64,000 nt of DNA, from contig NZ_CP147251.1 in assembly GCF_017426705.2 (NCBI RefSeq), forward strand, positions 2,146,501 through 2,210,500, in the 5' to 3' direction. Made by a program: the position numbers and the translations under genes. The stretch's first letter is position 1. Every line of letters begins with the position of its first letter. Below the pieces are notes generated by a model. That model did no database searches. It saw only the letters and a list, made by a program, of their open reading frames with translations, and was not told the origin of the DNA. Origin of the DNA: Enterococcus sp. DIV2402. Lineage in GTDB: Bacteria; Bacillota; Bacilli; Lactobacillales; Enterococcaceae. This document shows, one piece after another, positions 53,514-62,826 of this stretch.

Positions 53514-53538
53514 ATATCTATTTTGTTAAACATATATT

Positions 53539-54762
53539 TTAGCGATTAACTGTTACTGTTTTAGTTGTTTCAACTGTCACGCGACCATTTTTGATAACGA
53601 AAAGACGAGTTGGTAAATCAATAATCGCATCATTGACAACTTTCGTATCTAATAAAACCATGTCTGCTTGATTACCGACTTCAATTCCATAATCTTTCAA
53701 CCCAATTGCTCGTGCTGGATTCGTTGTAATCATTGGCAAGACAGTTGGTAAATCATCTGCCCCACCTAAATGAGCAACTGGAATAGCTAACATTGCTGTT
53801 TGCATTACATCACCTGTACCATAAGGGGTGAAGGCATTACGAATATTATTCGTCGCAATACACATATTTACACCACCATCACGTAATTTACGAATTGGTG
53901 TAACAGCTCTGCGGACATTGTATTCATCCGAGCGTGCGCCTAAGTGTAAGTCAGTTGCTGGTAAAGCCATCACACTAATATCAGCTTCTGCCATTAATTC
54001 GATAATTGGTCGCAATTCAACTTCTGGCAAAGCATGTAGAGCAGTTAGATGTCCCACTGATACACGTCCTTGATATCCTTCTGCAATGGTTTTCTTACAC
54101 AAATATTCAATAGATAAATTGTCTGCTTCATCCGCAAAATCTTGGTGTAAATCAATGTCTTTTCCATACTTTTTAGCAATTTCAAAGACTAAATCAATAT
54201 GGTCATTAGCTGGAGCATCGTTATAAGGAATTCCTCCAACTACATCCGCACCCATTTCCATGGCTTGATACATCATTTCTTCTGTACCAGGCGCTTTAAA
54301 AATTCCTTCTTGAGGAAATGCGACAACTTGAATGTCTACTAAATCTTTATATTCTTCTTTTAATTGCAAAATAGTTTCAAAACCAGTAAATCCTTGAGCC
54401 GGATCAAATTCTGAATGTGTACGAATAGTCGTTACGCCACTAGTGATAATCATTTCTAAGGCTTGTTTTGCACGACTGTACACATCTTCTTTAGTAAAGG
54501 TTGGTTTCAATTCTGCTGTGACTTTGATAGCTTCTTGTAACGTACCTGATTTATTAGGTTTGCGGCTGGCAATTAAAGCTTTATCCAAATGAATGTGACT
54601 TTCAATTAGACCTGGAATCAATACGCGTCCTTCTGCTTGAATTTCTTTAGCAGCACTGCCTTCGATAGCGTCGGCAATTTCAATGATTTTCCCATCTTGA
54701 ACGGCAATATCCTTTAACTCCTCATTATCTTGTAGACGAGCTTGTCTAATAATTAAATCCAT
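53539..54762 (-). CDS. Amidohydrolase of the cytosine-deaminase/AtzC-like group
   Basis: A 407-residue metal-dependent hydrolase. The metal motif is SHIHLDKALI; further ligands are likely in the DLHQDFADEAD and VGHLTALHAL segments, and the Asp in ATNNIRNAF replaces the TDNIRDPF of cytosine deaminase with ATN. The composite beta domain is split between the N- and C-termini (LIPGL, VGNQADMVLLD). It is 85 bases downstream of a permease and faces a PucR regulator, so the substrate is probably an imported nitrogen compound. Change of the canonical TDN to TNN means cytosine itself may not be the substrate. Confidence 0.83.
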   Translation of the reverse strand: MDLIIRQARLQDNEELKDIAVQDGKIIEIADAIEGSAAKEIQAEGRVLIPGLIESHIHLDKALIASRKPNKSGTLQEAIKVTAELKPTFTKEDVYSRAKQALEMIITSGVTTIRTHSEFDPAQGFTGFETILQLKEEYKDLVDIQVVAFPQEGIFKAPGTEEMMYQAMEMGADVVGGIPYNDAPANDHIDLVFEIAKKYGKDIDLHQDFADEADNLSIEYLCKKTIAEGYQGRVSVGHLTALHALPEVELRPIIELMAEADISVMALPATDLHLGARSDEYNVRRAVTPIRKLRDGGVNMCIATNNIRNAFTPYGTGDVMQTAMLAIPVAHLGGADDLPTVLPMITTNPARAIGLKDYGIEVGNQADMVLLDTKVVNDAIIDLPTRLFVIKNGRVTVETTKTVTVNR

Positions 54763-54847
54763 AATACGTCCCTACTTTCTTTTATTTGATACCTTATTTA
54801 ACTAAAACAATTTGAATTAAAACAACTTACAAAATGAATCGTTATCT

Positions 54848-56203
54848 TTATGCAAAGATAAATGAGATGATTAATAAAATCACTGATGCAAGACTAATCC
54901 ATTTCACATTTCCTTTAACGATATCCAAAATTGGTGTTTGGAATCCTGAAGATAATGCTTGCATTGTAATATTTACAAAACTCATTTGACTACCTAAACC
55001 GACACCCATAGTTACAAAACCTAAAGCAACAACTGGGAAACCTAATGAAACGGCAACTGGTAATACTAACGTCAATACTGATCCAACGTAAGCACCTGCT
55101 GGAATTCCGATTAAAATACCTGTCAATACTGCAACTGGAATAACAATTGCTGTCGGTGCATTATTGGCAACGCCTGCAATAACTGAGAATGTTCCAGTTG
55201 CTGCAATAACGTTGATGAATCCTAAGAAAATACCTACTTGGAATAAACGAGTTAAGATATAAGATGAACCATCAACCATCGCTGTTACTGATTCATTCAT
55301 GTCAAACTTAGTACATAGATAGATCAACGCAAGAGTCACTACCATATAAGTTAATGGCGTGAAGATTGCTATACCTACTAAATTATTCACTACTGGACCA
55401 AAGATTACGGCAAATAATAAGAAAATTGCTGGAATGGTTATTTTAAATAATTGACCATTCGACATATTGCTATACTCATCATCAGCTGCTTCTTTAAAAC
55501 CAATTCCACGGCGTTTTGTTCCCCAATAAGCTAAGACTAATGCTAAAATTACAAAGAATAACCAGTATGGACGCATTGTTGTCACATATTCTGCTGCATC
55601 AATGCCCGCCAATTGTGAAGTGATACTTGTTTCTAAGGATGCTGGTGACGTAGTAAATGATACGGCAGCTGCTAAAGACATTGCAGCAATTAATTCAGGT
55701 ACTACACCTACTGCCGCAAAAGCTAGTGGTGCAATTACCATCGCACTACCACCACCGATACCTGACATATAGGTTGCAGCCGCTAATAAAATAACGATAA
55801 ATACTGAGACAAATTCAACTTTGCCTTTCGTTCCTCGTTTAGCTAAAGCTAAGGCAGCTGAGTAACCACCAGATTTAAACACGGCCATTGCTATTGCTGA
55901 GTTAATAATTGGAACAGTGATTCCTAACATTGTTGGAATCGCATCAAGTATCTGCTGGTTTACATCCGCTAAACTAATGCCTCCAATGATAACTGCTAAG
56001 ATTCCCCCAACTAAGCCTGCAATAATCATATCTACCTTTAAAAACAATAAGACTAATACCACAATCAGTGGAATTAATGTAAGAATTGCAGCAAAACCTG
56101 TTGGCGCTTGGACTTCTAACTCTTGTGCAAACACTGCTGTTGGTAATAATAAGTTTAATACTACTGCCAACAAACCTGCTTTGAATACTTTTGTGAAATT
56201 CAT
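54848..56203 (-). CDS. Permease with about twelve membrane segments and a signal-like N-terminus
   Basis: A 451-residue transporter. The N-terminus (KAGLLAVVLNLLLPTAVFAQ) looks like a cleavable signal with AFA before QE, unusual for a permease. The rest alternates membrane helices with Gly/Ala-rich turns such as GGGSAMVIAPLAF and GIPAGAYVGSV, in the manner of ion-transporter superfamily carriers (DcuC, GntP or CitM relatives). It is co-oriented with the amidohydrolase gene. I infer uptake of that enzyme's substrate. The exact family is not certain. Confidence 0.75.
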   Translation of the reverse strand: MNFTKVFKAGLLAVVLNLLLPTAVFAQELEVQAPTGFAAILTLIPLIVVLVLLFLKVDMIIAGLVGGILAVIIGGISLADVNQQILDAIPTMLGITVPIINSAIAMAVFKSGGYSAALALAKRGTKGKVEFVSVFIVILLAAATYMSGIGGGSAMVIAPLAFAAVGVVPELIAAMSLAAAVSFTTSPASLETSITSQLAGIDAAEYVTTMRPYWLFFVILALVLAYWGTKRRGIGFKEAADDEYSNMSNGQLFKITIPAIFLLFAVIFGPVVNNLVGIAIFTPLTYMVVTLALIYLCTKFDMNESVTAMVDGSSYILTRLFQVGIFLGFINVIAATGTFSVIAGVANNAPTAIVIPVAVLTGILIGIPAGAYVGSVLTLVLPVAVSLGFPVVALGFVTMGVGLGSQMSFVNITMQALSSGFQTPILDIVKGNVKWISLASVILLIISFIFA

Positions 56204-56360
56204 TTGTTGTCCTCCTTGACTTCCTATTTGATAGGTTGATACTTGCGAGAGTTACTTTTCCTTGTACTCTCCGTTAACACTACGTTTTTCCCTTAATTTT
56301 ATCCCTCCCAATTTATGTGTCCTCTTCTTTTAGTGATAGACACATACTAAAATTAGTAAA

Positions 56361-56462
56361 AATAATTCTCGCTTTCTTTTCAACTAATGGATAATTTCTC
56401 TTTTATAGATTATGATAGAAATAGAGAATTATTTCTGAGTTTCGTTTAGTTATTAACTAAAC
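56361..56462. promoter_or_regulatory. Repeated half-sites and a 19-base palindrome in the permease/PucR gap
   Basis: AATAATTCTC (56361-56370), ATAATTTCTC (56391-56400) and GAGAATTATT (56424-56433) are related half-sites. A perfect palindrome GTTTAGTTATTAACTAAAC lies at 56444-56462, about 108 bases before the regulator start. They are candidate sites of the PucR-type protein. The rest of the 366-base gap 56204-56569 is AT-rich without a gene. Confidence 0.55.
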
Positions 56463-56569
56463 ATGCTTATACTAATATTTTAAATCATTTGAAGGCGGAT
56501 TCAATTAGGAATATTTCCAATGAATGTTGCGTTTGATTGGATAAAATAGATAGTCGGAGGATTTTAACG

Positions 56570-58228
56570 ATGTTAACAGTAGAAGATTTACTACATTTAG
56601 ATGAATTAAAAGGAGTCACCCTCTTAGCTGGTGAAAAAAATATCAAAAATCAAATTTTACAAGTGAATATTATGGAAAATCCGGATGCCTTTGATTGGCT
56701 GACACCTGGAGAAATGTTATTGACAACAGGATTTATTTTTAAAGATGATGAAGCTATGCAAAAGCGACTAATTCGCGACCTAGCTAAAATGAATTGTTCC
56801 GCTCTTGGTTTTAAATTACAACGTTATTTCGATGAAATTCCTGAATCAATGGTTAAATTGGCGAATAAAGTCAATCTTCCTATTTTATCTATTCCTTATG
56901 ATTACAATTTCACAGAGATTATCTCAATTATTAACCAAAATCATAAATTTAATCAAGGAATGGTCAGCTCATTAGAAGTTTCGATGCACAATAAAATGTA
57001 TCGAATTTTAGAAGCAGGAAATGGGAGTAAACATGTGATTCAAAAACTATCTGAATCCATCCAAAATCCCGTTGCATTGTTGGATCAGAATTTTAATCCT
57101 ACCTTTTATTCTGACCTTCCCAATAATCCAATCCGAATTTCCAATATCTTAAAAAAACCGCAAAATGTTCAATATATCCAGCAATTTTTAAGTGAGCGAA
57201 TCAATTCATCCTTGCGCTTTTATCAAGACCCTATAAATTTAGACTTTAACTTCGGTCAAGAAACAGTGCCTATTCGAATTTTCCCAATTAAAAAGAATAC
57301 CATCATTATTTCTTATTTAATTATTTGGAATACCATGCATGAATTAGGACCGTTGGATATTATTGAACTAAAAGTTGCTGCACAATATTTATTATTACAA
57401 CTACAATTGGAAGATTCATTAAATATTGAAAGCTATCAAAAGCGGAATGAAATGTTTTTTGAAATCATCCGTAACAAATATCAAAATGAAGACGACTTAA
57501 TGCAATTTATTAAATACTATCAGCTGAAAACCGATGCTATCTATTCTATCGCTATTCTTTCAACTAATACTGCTGCTCATTCTAATCGTCAAATGATGAA
57601 TTTAAGTACACGACTGAATCAAATGTTGATTGGCTATCGTCAGAAAATGATCTGTATTGAATACAGTAATTCATTTATTTTATTAATACAAGACCCGCCT
57701 GCCGATGAAAAAGAATATTTAAAAACGATGAACACCATTGGAAAATCTTTATTAAATCAATTAGCCAAAGAATCTAATGTACCAGATATTACAATGGTAA
57801 TTGGACCTACTGTACCCAATATCAAGCAGATATATGTCTCTTTCCAACAAGCGTTACAGACATTAGATATTTATAATAGCGATGCTTCTTTGGATTCTTC
57901 TAATCGGATTATTTCTTATGATGATGTCTTTTTAAAGCATATCATCCGAGATCATTTGTCAGTTGATGGCTTGCATAAAATTACCGAACGTTTTATTACG
58001 CCATTAAGACAATTTGATAGTTTAAATAAAAGTGAATATTTAAAAACCCTTCAAGCTTATTATCAAGCAAACCGGAATATTACCAAAGCTGCTGAAAATT
58101 TATTTATTCATCGGAATACTTTACTACATCGTCTAAGTAAGATTGAAGAAATCTTAAATATTAGTTTCGATACTCCTGGCGATAATCTGCAACTAGAGTT
58201 TGTGATCTATATTTTTCCGCTTTTATAA
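56570..58228 (+). CDS. PucR-family transcriptional regulator of the amidohydrolase locus
   Basis: About 552 residues. The PucR ligand-type domain at 1-120 (WLTPGEMLLTTGFIF, ALGFKLQRYF), a middle region and a C-terminal helix-turn-helix (ITKAAENLFIHRNTLLHRL) give the same layout as the PucR protein at 18224-19828, from which it differs substantially. The start is ATG 56570 after GGAGG; the frame extends to 56537 without a ribosome site. It is divergent from the permease/amidohydrolase genes and probably activates them. Confidence 0.87.
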   Translation: MLTVEDLLHLDELKGVTLLAGEKNIKNQILQVNIMENPDAFDWLTPGEMLLTTGFIFKDDEAMQKRLIRDLAKMNCSALGFKLQRYFDEIPESMVKLANKVNLPILSIPYDYNFTEIISIINQNHKFNQGMVSSLEVSMHNKMYRILEAGNGSKHVIQKLSESIQNPVALLDQNFNPTFYSDLPNNPIRISNILKKPQNVQYIQQFLSERINSSLRFYQDPINLDFNFGQETVPIRIFPIKKNTIIISYLIIWNTMHELGPLDIIELKVAAQYLLLQLQLEDSLNIESYQKRNEMFFEIIRNKYQNEDDLMQFIKYYQLKTDAIYSIAILSTNTAAHSNRQMMNLSTRLNQMLIGYRQKMICIEYSNSFILLIQDPPADEKEYLKTMNTIGKSLLNQLAKESNVPDITMVIGPTVPNIKQIYVSFQQALQTLDIYNSDASLDSSNRIISYDDVFLKHIIRDHLSVDGLHKITERFITPLRQFDSLNKSEYLKTLQAYYQANRNITKAAENLFIHRNTLLHRLSKIEEILNISFDTPGDNLQLEFVIYIFPLL

Positions 58229-58272
58229 AAAACAGCTATTTAACTGTTTCAGTTTATTTAATAGTAAAAAAT

Positions 58273-58316
58273 AGAAGTTGAAATCTTAAATTAAGGATTT
58301 CAACTTCTGTTTTTAC
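58273..58316 (+). terminator. Terminator of the PucR gene
   Basis: AGAAGTTGAAATC pairs with GATTTCAACTTCT around a 10-base loop, followed by GTTTTTAC. The remainder of the 323-base gap 58229-58551 shows no gene; it carries the leader of the next one. Confidence 0.85.
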
Positions 58317-58551
58317 TTATATATTGAAATAAATCCTGATGTAAAGCAAATGAAGGACAGGTCAAATTGAATATCCCATTCGACAATTAATGTAACTACT
58401 CAAATAAATTATTTCAATTAACCAAAAACGGTTCTTCTTAATAAACAATACTTCATGCTATTCTAAAATTTTTTATCAAAATTCTGCTTGCATTGCAACG
58501 CGTTTCATACTTTAGACTAAAGATAAGTTAAGAATAAAGGAGGATGTTGAA

Positions 58552-58863
58552 GTGAATGCTATTGTAGAAATGACTGATATGTTAGGATTAGATTACTACT
58601 ATGTTGTTATTAGATTTAAAGGAAATAAGATGTTTTTGAACAAACCTGATGGTATTTGTGGTAAATATGTTGATAAAGAAATTATCTTATCCGAGATTGA
58701 GGATATACGTATAATAGCGCAAAATAATATTGAAAAAATAACTTTTTCTCATTGTAGTATTAACTATACTTTTGTTGATTACAATAACAATGTTTTATCT
58801 TATTTAAAAAAACATTTATATCCTGTATTAAAAACCAGAACGATGTATGAACATTTGTTTTGA
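58552..58863 (+). CDS. Unrecognised small protein of 103 residues
   Basis: Start GTG 58552 behind AAAGGAGG. The protein is rich in Ile, Asn and Tyr, with alternating hydrophobic patterns (YYYVVIRFKGNKMFLNK, KITFSHCSINYTFVDYN) suggesting beta strands, and a helical C-terminus (LSYLKKHLYPVLKTRTMYEH). It has no membrane segment or signal. It lies 86 bases before a LacI regulator in the same orientation. I do not recognise a family. Confidence 0.65.
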   Translation: MNAIVEMTDMLGLDYYYVVIRFKGNKMFLNKPDGICGKYVDKEIILSEIEDIRIIAQNNIEKITFSHCSINYTFVDYNNNVLSYLKKHLYPVLKTRTMYEHLF

Positions 58864-58949
58864 TATTGAGAACATACTATTTAAACAGCAGAAAAATTAA
58901 AAGTACAAAATAATTAGTACTGATTTAAACAAATCACAAGGAGTATATA

Positions 58950-59885
58950 ATGGTCACAATTAGAGAACTAGCAAAAATGACAGGATATTCAACGACAATG
59001 ATTTCAAGAGTTTTAAATGATTATCCATATGTTGATGAAAAAAAGCGCAAAGAAATTTTGAAAGTAATTGAAGCAACTAATTATCGACCTAATTCAATCG
59101 CTAGAAATTTAAGTTTAGGAAAAACATCAAATATAGGCGTAATTGTACCTTATATCCATATCCCCTACTTTGAACAACTTATCAGTGGAATTCTTGAAGA
59201 AGCTTTTCTCTATAATTACAAAGTAACTTTACTACCAACAAATTATGATAAACTAACTGAACTAAACTATTTGGAAGAATTTTCCACCAAATTATATGAT
59301 GGTCTAATCATCACCTCTAAAGCAAATAACTTCAAAAAGATTCTAGAATATCAGCAATATGGACCAATCGTTTTTTGTGATGCTCTTCAAGACAACAATG
59401 TAGCGAGTGTTTATATTAATCGAAAGAAAGCTTTTTTCGATATTTTAAGCTATTTTAATGAACATCAAGTAACAAAAATTGGCATCACTACTGGGAGAGA
59501 TGAACATATTAGCAATAGTACGAAGCTGCTCTTAAAGTTAGCTACTACTTATTTATCTGACTTTGATTCTTCTTATGTATTTGGAAATTGTATGAATTAC
59601 AAAGATGGTTACAACGCAGCAAAATATTTTTATGAAAAGAATCCCGTTCAAGGAATCATTACAAATGGAGATGAAGTTAGTACTGGTATGCATGAATTTT
59701 ATAAAGATAAAGAATTCTTTCCATTGCTAATTGGGCAAGATAATTTGTTGATTAGTCAACTATTGAACATTTCCACTATAGATTATCATTTGATTGAATG
59801 TGGACGGCAAGCTTTTTCTCTATTTATAGAAAATAAAAAAGAAACGATTCAAATCGAACCAACTTTTATCATTAGAGATAAATAA
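58950..59885 (+). CDS. LacI-family transcriptional regulator
   Basis: A 311-residue regulator with the LacI helix-turn-helix (MVTIRELAKMTGYSTTMISRV), hinge (YRPNSIARNLS) and effector domain (IGVIVPYIHIPYFEQLISG). The C-terminal part is short and less conserved than usual, with no clear IGFDD motif; the equivalent is PLLIGQDNLL. AAGGAG precedes ATG 58950. No sugar operon is directly attached, so its targets are elsewhere or outside the window. Confidence 0.87.
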   Translation: MVTIRELAKMTGYSTTMISRVLNDYPYVDEKKRKEILKVIEATNYRPNSIARNLSLGKTSNIGVIVPYIHIPYFEQLISGILEEAFLYNYKVTLLPTNYDKLTELNYLEEFSTKLYDGLIITSKANNFKKILEYQQYGPIVFCDALQDNNVASVYINRKKAFFDILSYFNEHQVTKIGITTGRDEHISNSTKLLLKLATTYLSDFDSSYVFGNCMNYKDGYNAAKYFYEKNPVQGIITNGDEVSTGMHEFYKDKEFFPLLIGQDNLLISQLLNISTIDYHLIECGRQAFSLFIENKKETIQIEPTFIIRDK

Positions 59886-59899
59886 TAGTTTTCTACAAC

Positions 59900-59945
59900 A
59901 AATAAGATTCTAGCAGAAATTCATCCTCTACTAGAATCTTATTTT
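59900..59945. terminator. Bidirectional terminator between LacI and phosphatase genes
   Basis: AAATAAGATTCTAG pairs with CTAGAATCTTATTT around a loop of about 17 bases, partly paired, with A and T runs at each side. Confidence 0.85.
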
Positions 59946-59972
59946 ATATACGATTTTTTCCAATTTTTTCAA

Positions 59973-60557
59973 TTAAGTAATTAAACTAAAATCATGATTA
60001 ATAATCTCAATTAAACGAAATTCATTTTCATCAAATTCAAATTTTAACACACAGCAATTTCCAAGTGGATTTTTTTGGTCAACTTCACTTGTATGTGCCC
60101 AGTAACGCATAAACTGACGACAAGCCGCACCATGTGAAACTGCTAAAATTGTTTCATGAGTTTCGTTTGACATAAATTCAAAAATAGATTGTGCAACACG
60201 TTCTCGAAAGGCCATTTCAGCTTCTCCACCAAAAGGAACAAAGAAATCACCATAAGGTAATGCCGGATTTAAAAATTCTGGCTCGCCTTCGAAACGACCA
60301 AAGTTCCATTCTTTTAAACCTTTTAATCGAATATATGGTAAATCAGTAATTTGTTCTAAAGTATCTGATGCACGCTCGGATGTTGAACAATATGCACTTT
60401 GGAGCTCAATCTGATTTTCTTTAAAATAATGTCCAGCAATTTGGGCTTGTTTGATTCCCAACTCAGTTAATGGTGCATCACACCAGCCTTGGATTTTGTG
60501 TAATTGATTAAACAGCGTTTGACCATGTCGCATTAGATAAAGTATTTTCACATTCAT
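59973..60557 (-). CDS. Histidine phosphatase (phosphoglycerate-mutase superfamily)
   Basis: A 194-residue phosphatase with the catalytic His in LMRHGQTLFNQ, GWCDAPLTELG, an Arg in STSERASDT and the second His in VSHGAACRQF. It begins 7 bases after the aldo/keto reductase gene, so the two are co-transcribed. Family members act on phosphorylated small metabolites; the substrate is unknown. Confidence 0.9.
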   Translation of the reverse strand: MNVKILYLMRHGQTLFNQLHKIQGWCDAPLTELGIKQAQIAGHYFKENQIELQSAYCSTSERASDTLEQITDLPYIRLKGLKEWNFGRFEGEPEFLNPALPYGDFFVPFGGEAEMAFRERVAQSIFEFMSNETHETILAVSHGAACRQFMRYWAHTSEVDQKNPLGNCCVLKFEFDENEFRLIEIINHDFSLIT

Positions 60558-60564
60558 TCTCCTT

Positions 60565-61419
60565 CTAACTATTTAATTTACGTCCTGCCATCCAACGAAT
60601 CATTTCTGGATCAGCATGCGAGAAGAATTGACTTTTTCCTTGCTCTAAAGTAGCAATTTGTTTCTTTTCTTCATCCGATAAGTTGAAGTCAAATACATTA
60701 AAGTTTTCACGCATTCTTTCTGGTTTAACTGACTTAGCTAAAACCACAACTTCTTGTTCCACTAACCAGCGAATAATCACTTGGGCGACAGATTTATTGT
60801 GTTTTTTAGCAATTGTTTTTAAAATTTCATTATTAAAAATATCATGTTTTCCTTCTGCAAAGGGTGCCCATGCTTCTGGAAGGATATTCGCTTGTCTTAA
60901 CAATTTAATTGATTCTGTTTGTTGATGAAATGGATTAATTTCAATTTGATTGATTTGTGGTACTACTTTGTTGAATAAAGACAAATCTACTGCCCGATCG
61001 ACAGAAAAATTAGAAATGCCAATAGCTCGAACTCTTCCTTCTTGCTGCAATTCTTGCATCGCTCGCCAAGCGCCATACACATCATTAAATGGTTGATGAA
61101 TTAACAACAAGTCTACGTAATCCAATTGCAAACGTTCTAGTGACTGTTGAAAGGAAGCATGCACACCTTCATAAGAAACATTTTCAACCCATATTTTAGT
61201 CGTAATAAATAATTCTGCTCTAGCAATATTAGCTTTTTTGATTCCTCTACCGACTGCTTCTTCATTCAAATAGGATTGAGCAGTATCAATATGACGGTAA
61301 CCTGTTTGAATAGCTTGAAAAACAGCTTCCTCTGCTTCTTGTGAGTCGGTAATTTGATACGTTCCAAAACCTAAAATAGGAATTTCAATTCCATTATTCA
61401 TCGTTAATACGTGTTCCAT
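60565..61419 (-). CDS. Aldo/keto reductase
   Basis: A 284-residue NADPH-dependent reductase with the catalytic tetrad visible: Asp and Tyr in HIDTAQSYLNE, Lys in FITTKIW and His in LLIHQP. The C-terminal cofactor site is VLAKSVKPERMREN. GAAGGAGG precedes ATG 61419. It follows a MerR gene in the same orientation, consistent with induction by a reactive carbonyl or other stress. Confidence 0.93.
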   Translation of the reverse strand: MEHVLTMNNGIEIPILGFGTYQITDSQEAEEAVFQAIQTGYRHIDTAQSYLNEEAVGRGIKKANIARAELFITTKIWVENVSYEGVHASFQQSLERLQLDYVDLLLIHQPFNDVYGAWRAMQELQQEGRVRAIGISNFSVDRAVDLSLFNKVVPQINQIEINPFHQQTESIKLLRQANILPEAWAPFAEGKHDIFNNEILKTIAKKHNKSVAQVIIRWLVEQEVVVLAKSVKPERMRENFNVFDFNLSDEEKKQIATLEQGKSQFFSHADPEMIRWMAGRKLNS

Positions 61420-61488
61420 ACTTCTTCCTCCTTCAAAATAACATTACATTTATTTTAAAGTATGAAGTGGGCTTTATAGCAAGCGTTT

Positions 61489-61905
61489 TTATAATTTTAC
61501 TTTCCAAAGTTCTTCTGTAGTTACAGCTGTTAACTCTCCTGTTTGAAATTTAGCCAAATGTTCATCATACGTTTCAATTTTGTAATTAAGTAACTTACGT
61601 ACACGTTGTAGCTCGGCTATTTTTTCATCAATTTCTTGCAATTGATCTCTTAATACTTGTTTTTGTTGTTTGCGCTCTTCGCCTTGCTTTTGTGACAATC
61701 GAGAAAACTCCTGTAAAGATTCAATTGATAACCCTGCATTACGTAAACTTTTCATTAAATAAATCCAATTTAAGGTAGACTTCGTATAAATTCGATAGCC
61801 GTTCTCATCTCTTTCAATCGGGGGAATAATCCCAATTTTTTCATAATAACGGATAGTCGATATTGAGATATCAAATAATTCTGCTACATCTTTACTACTT
61901 AGCAT
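61489..61905 (-). CDS. MerR-family transcriptional regulator
   Basis: A 138-residue regulator with the MerR helix-turn-helix (DVAELFDISISTIRYYEKIG), wing (NGYRIYTKSTL) and a coiled-coil dimer helix (QVLRDQLQEIDEKIAELQRV). It lies 70 bases upstream of the aldo/keto reductase gene and likely controls it. No effector-binding cysteine cluster is seen, so metal sensing is unlikely. Confidence 0.9.
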   Translation of the reverse strand: MLSSKDVAELFDISISTIRYYEKIGIIPPIERDENGYRIYTKSTLNWIYLMKSLRNAGLSIESLQEFSRLSQKQGEERKQQKQVLRDQLQEIDEKIAELQRVRKLLNYKIETYDEHLAKFQTGELTAVTTEELWKVKL

Positions 61906-61976
61906 ATATTCCTCTCCTTCTCGTTGATAATCTAATAATCTGCTCTCATTAATTAACTTCCAAACTTCTTAAAGTC

Positions 61977-62663
61977 CTACTCTTTTAAAGCGTTTTTAAT
62001 CGATAAAAAATCAAGATATTTATCCAAGCTACAAAAAACCTTCCGCATCGCTTGTTCTTGTAGCGCTTCGGTGGTGCACACAGCAAATTCATCTGCTTGG
62101 TCACAAACACAACGTAACGAAGCAAAGGGAATTTCATTTACATAACAGCATTGTGCAATACTTGCTGACTCCATATCCACACAATCAATGGCGAGTTCTT
62201 GAATTAATTTATTTTTTTGTGCTTTGTCACTAACAAAGCCTTCTCCTGTACCAAAAATCCCTACTTTTAGTTGTGGTTCAAGTTTTATTAGCTCTGCCAC
62301 AATATTAGATTGTGCTTTAAAATAAAGTTGATACGGATATTTATGTACAGATTGTTTCTTTCTAATATCATAATGACAATATTGTTCACCTATGTAAAGG
62401 TCAAATAGCTTCGTAGCAGCAGTGATACCACCACATACACCAATATTTAAAACAAAGTCTGGATGATATTCTTGGATGAGTATTTGAGTGAAGATACTAG
62501 CATTCGTTTTTCCTTGACCTGAACATACCAAAATAAGCTCCAATTTATCTTTTTGTGCTTTGTAAAATTCTTTTTTGCATATTCGTTCTTTAGTTCCCAC
62601 GGGTAAACGCATTTTCAATAGATTTATTTCTAATTCCATTGCAGCAATGATTCCTATTTTCAT
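61977..62663 (-). CDS. MTA/SAH nucleosidase-like protein (phosphorylase superfamily)
   Basis: A 228-residue protein with GIIAAMELEINLL, the SGQGKTNAS and NIGVCGGIT motifs, the substrate-binding VDMESASIAQCCY and a catalytic Asp in CVCDQADE. These fit 5'-methylthioadenosine/S-adenosylhomocysteine nucleosidases, although LPVGTK and other parts differ from the housekeeping enzyme, so it may be a paralogue with altered substrate. The start is ATG 62663 behind GAGGAG; an upstream ATG at 62678 overlaps that site. Confidence 0.82.
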   Translation of the reverse strand: MKIGIIAAMELEINLLKMRLPVGTKERICKKEFYKAQKDKLELILVCSGQGKTNASIFTQILIQEYHPDFVLNIGVCGGITAATKLFDLYIGEQYCHYDIRKKQSVHKYPYQLYFKAQSNIVAELIKLEPQLKVGIFGTGEGFVSDKAQKNKLIQELAIDCVDMESASIAQCCYVNEIPFASLRCVCDQADEFAVCTTEALQEQAMRKVFCSLDKYLDFLSIKNALKE

Positions 62664-62702
62664 GCCTATTCTCCTCACAAAAACGAGAATTGTAACATCA
62701 AT

Positions 62703-62793
62703 AAAAACAAAAATATCCGAACTATTGAGAAGATGAGCAGTTCGAGTGCAATTGCTAGATTACAGAAACACCCCCTCTATCATTCGGATATTT
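62703..62793 (-). terminator. Terminator with long branched stem after the glucosidase gene
   Basis: AAATATCCGA pairs with TCGGATATTT across about 65 bases of partly paired loop. On the minus strand it is followed by TTTTTGTTTTTAT. Confidence 0.7.
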
Positions 62794-62826
62794 ACGTTTA
62801 AACTTATATTACAGCTCCCAGCACAA

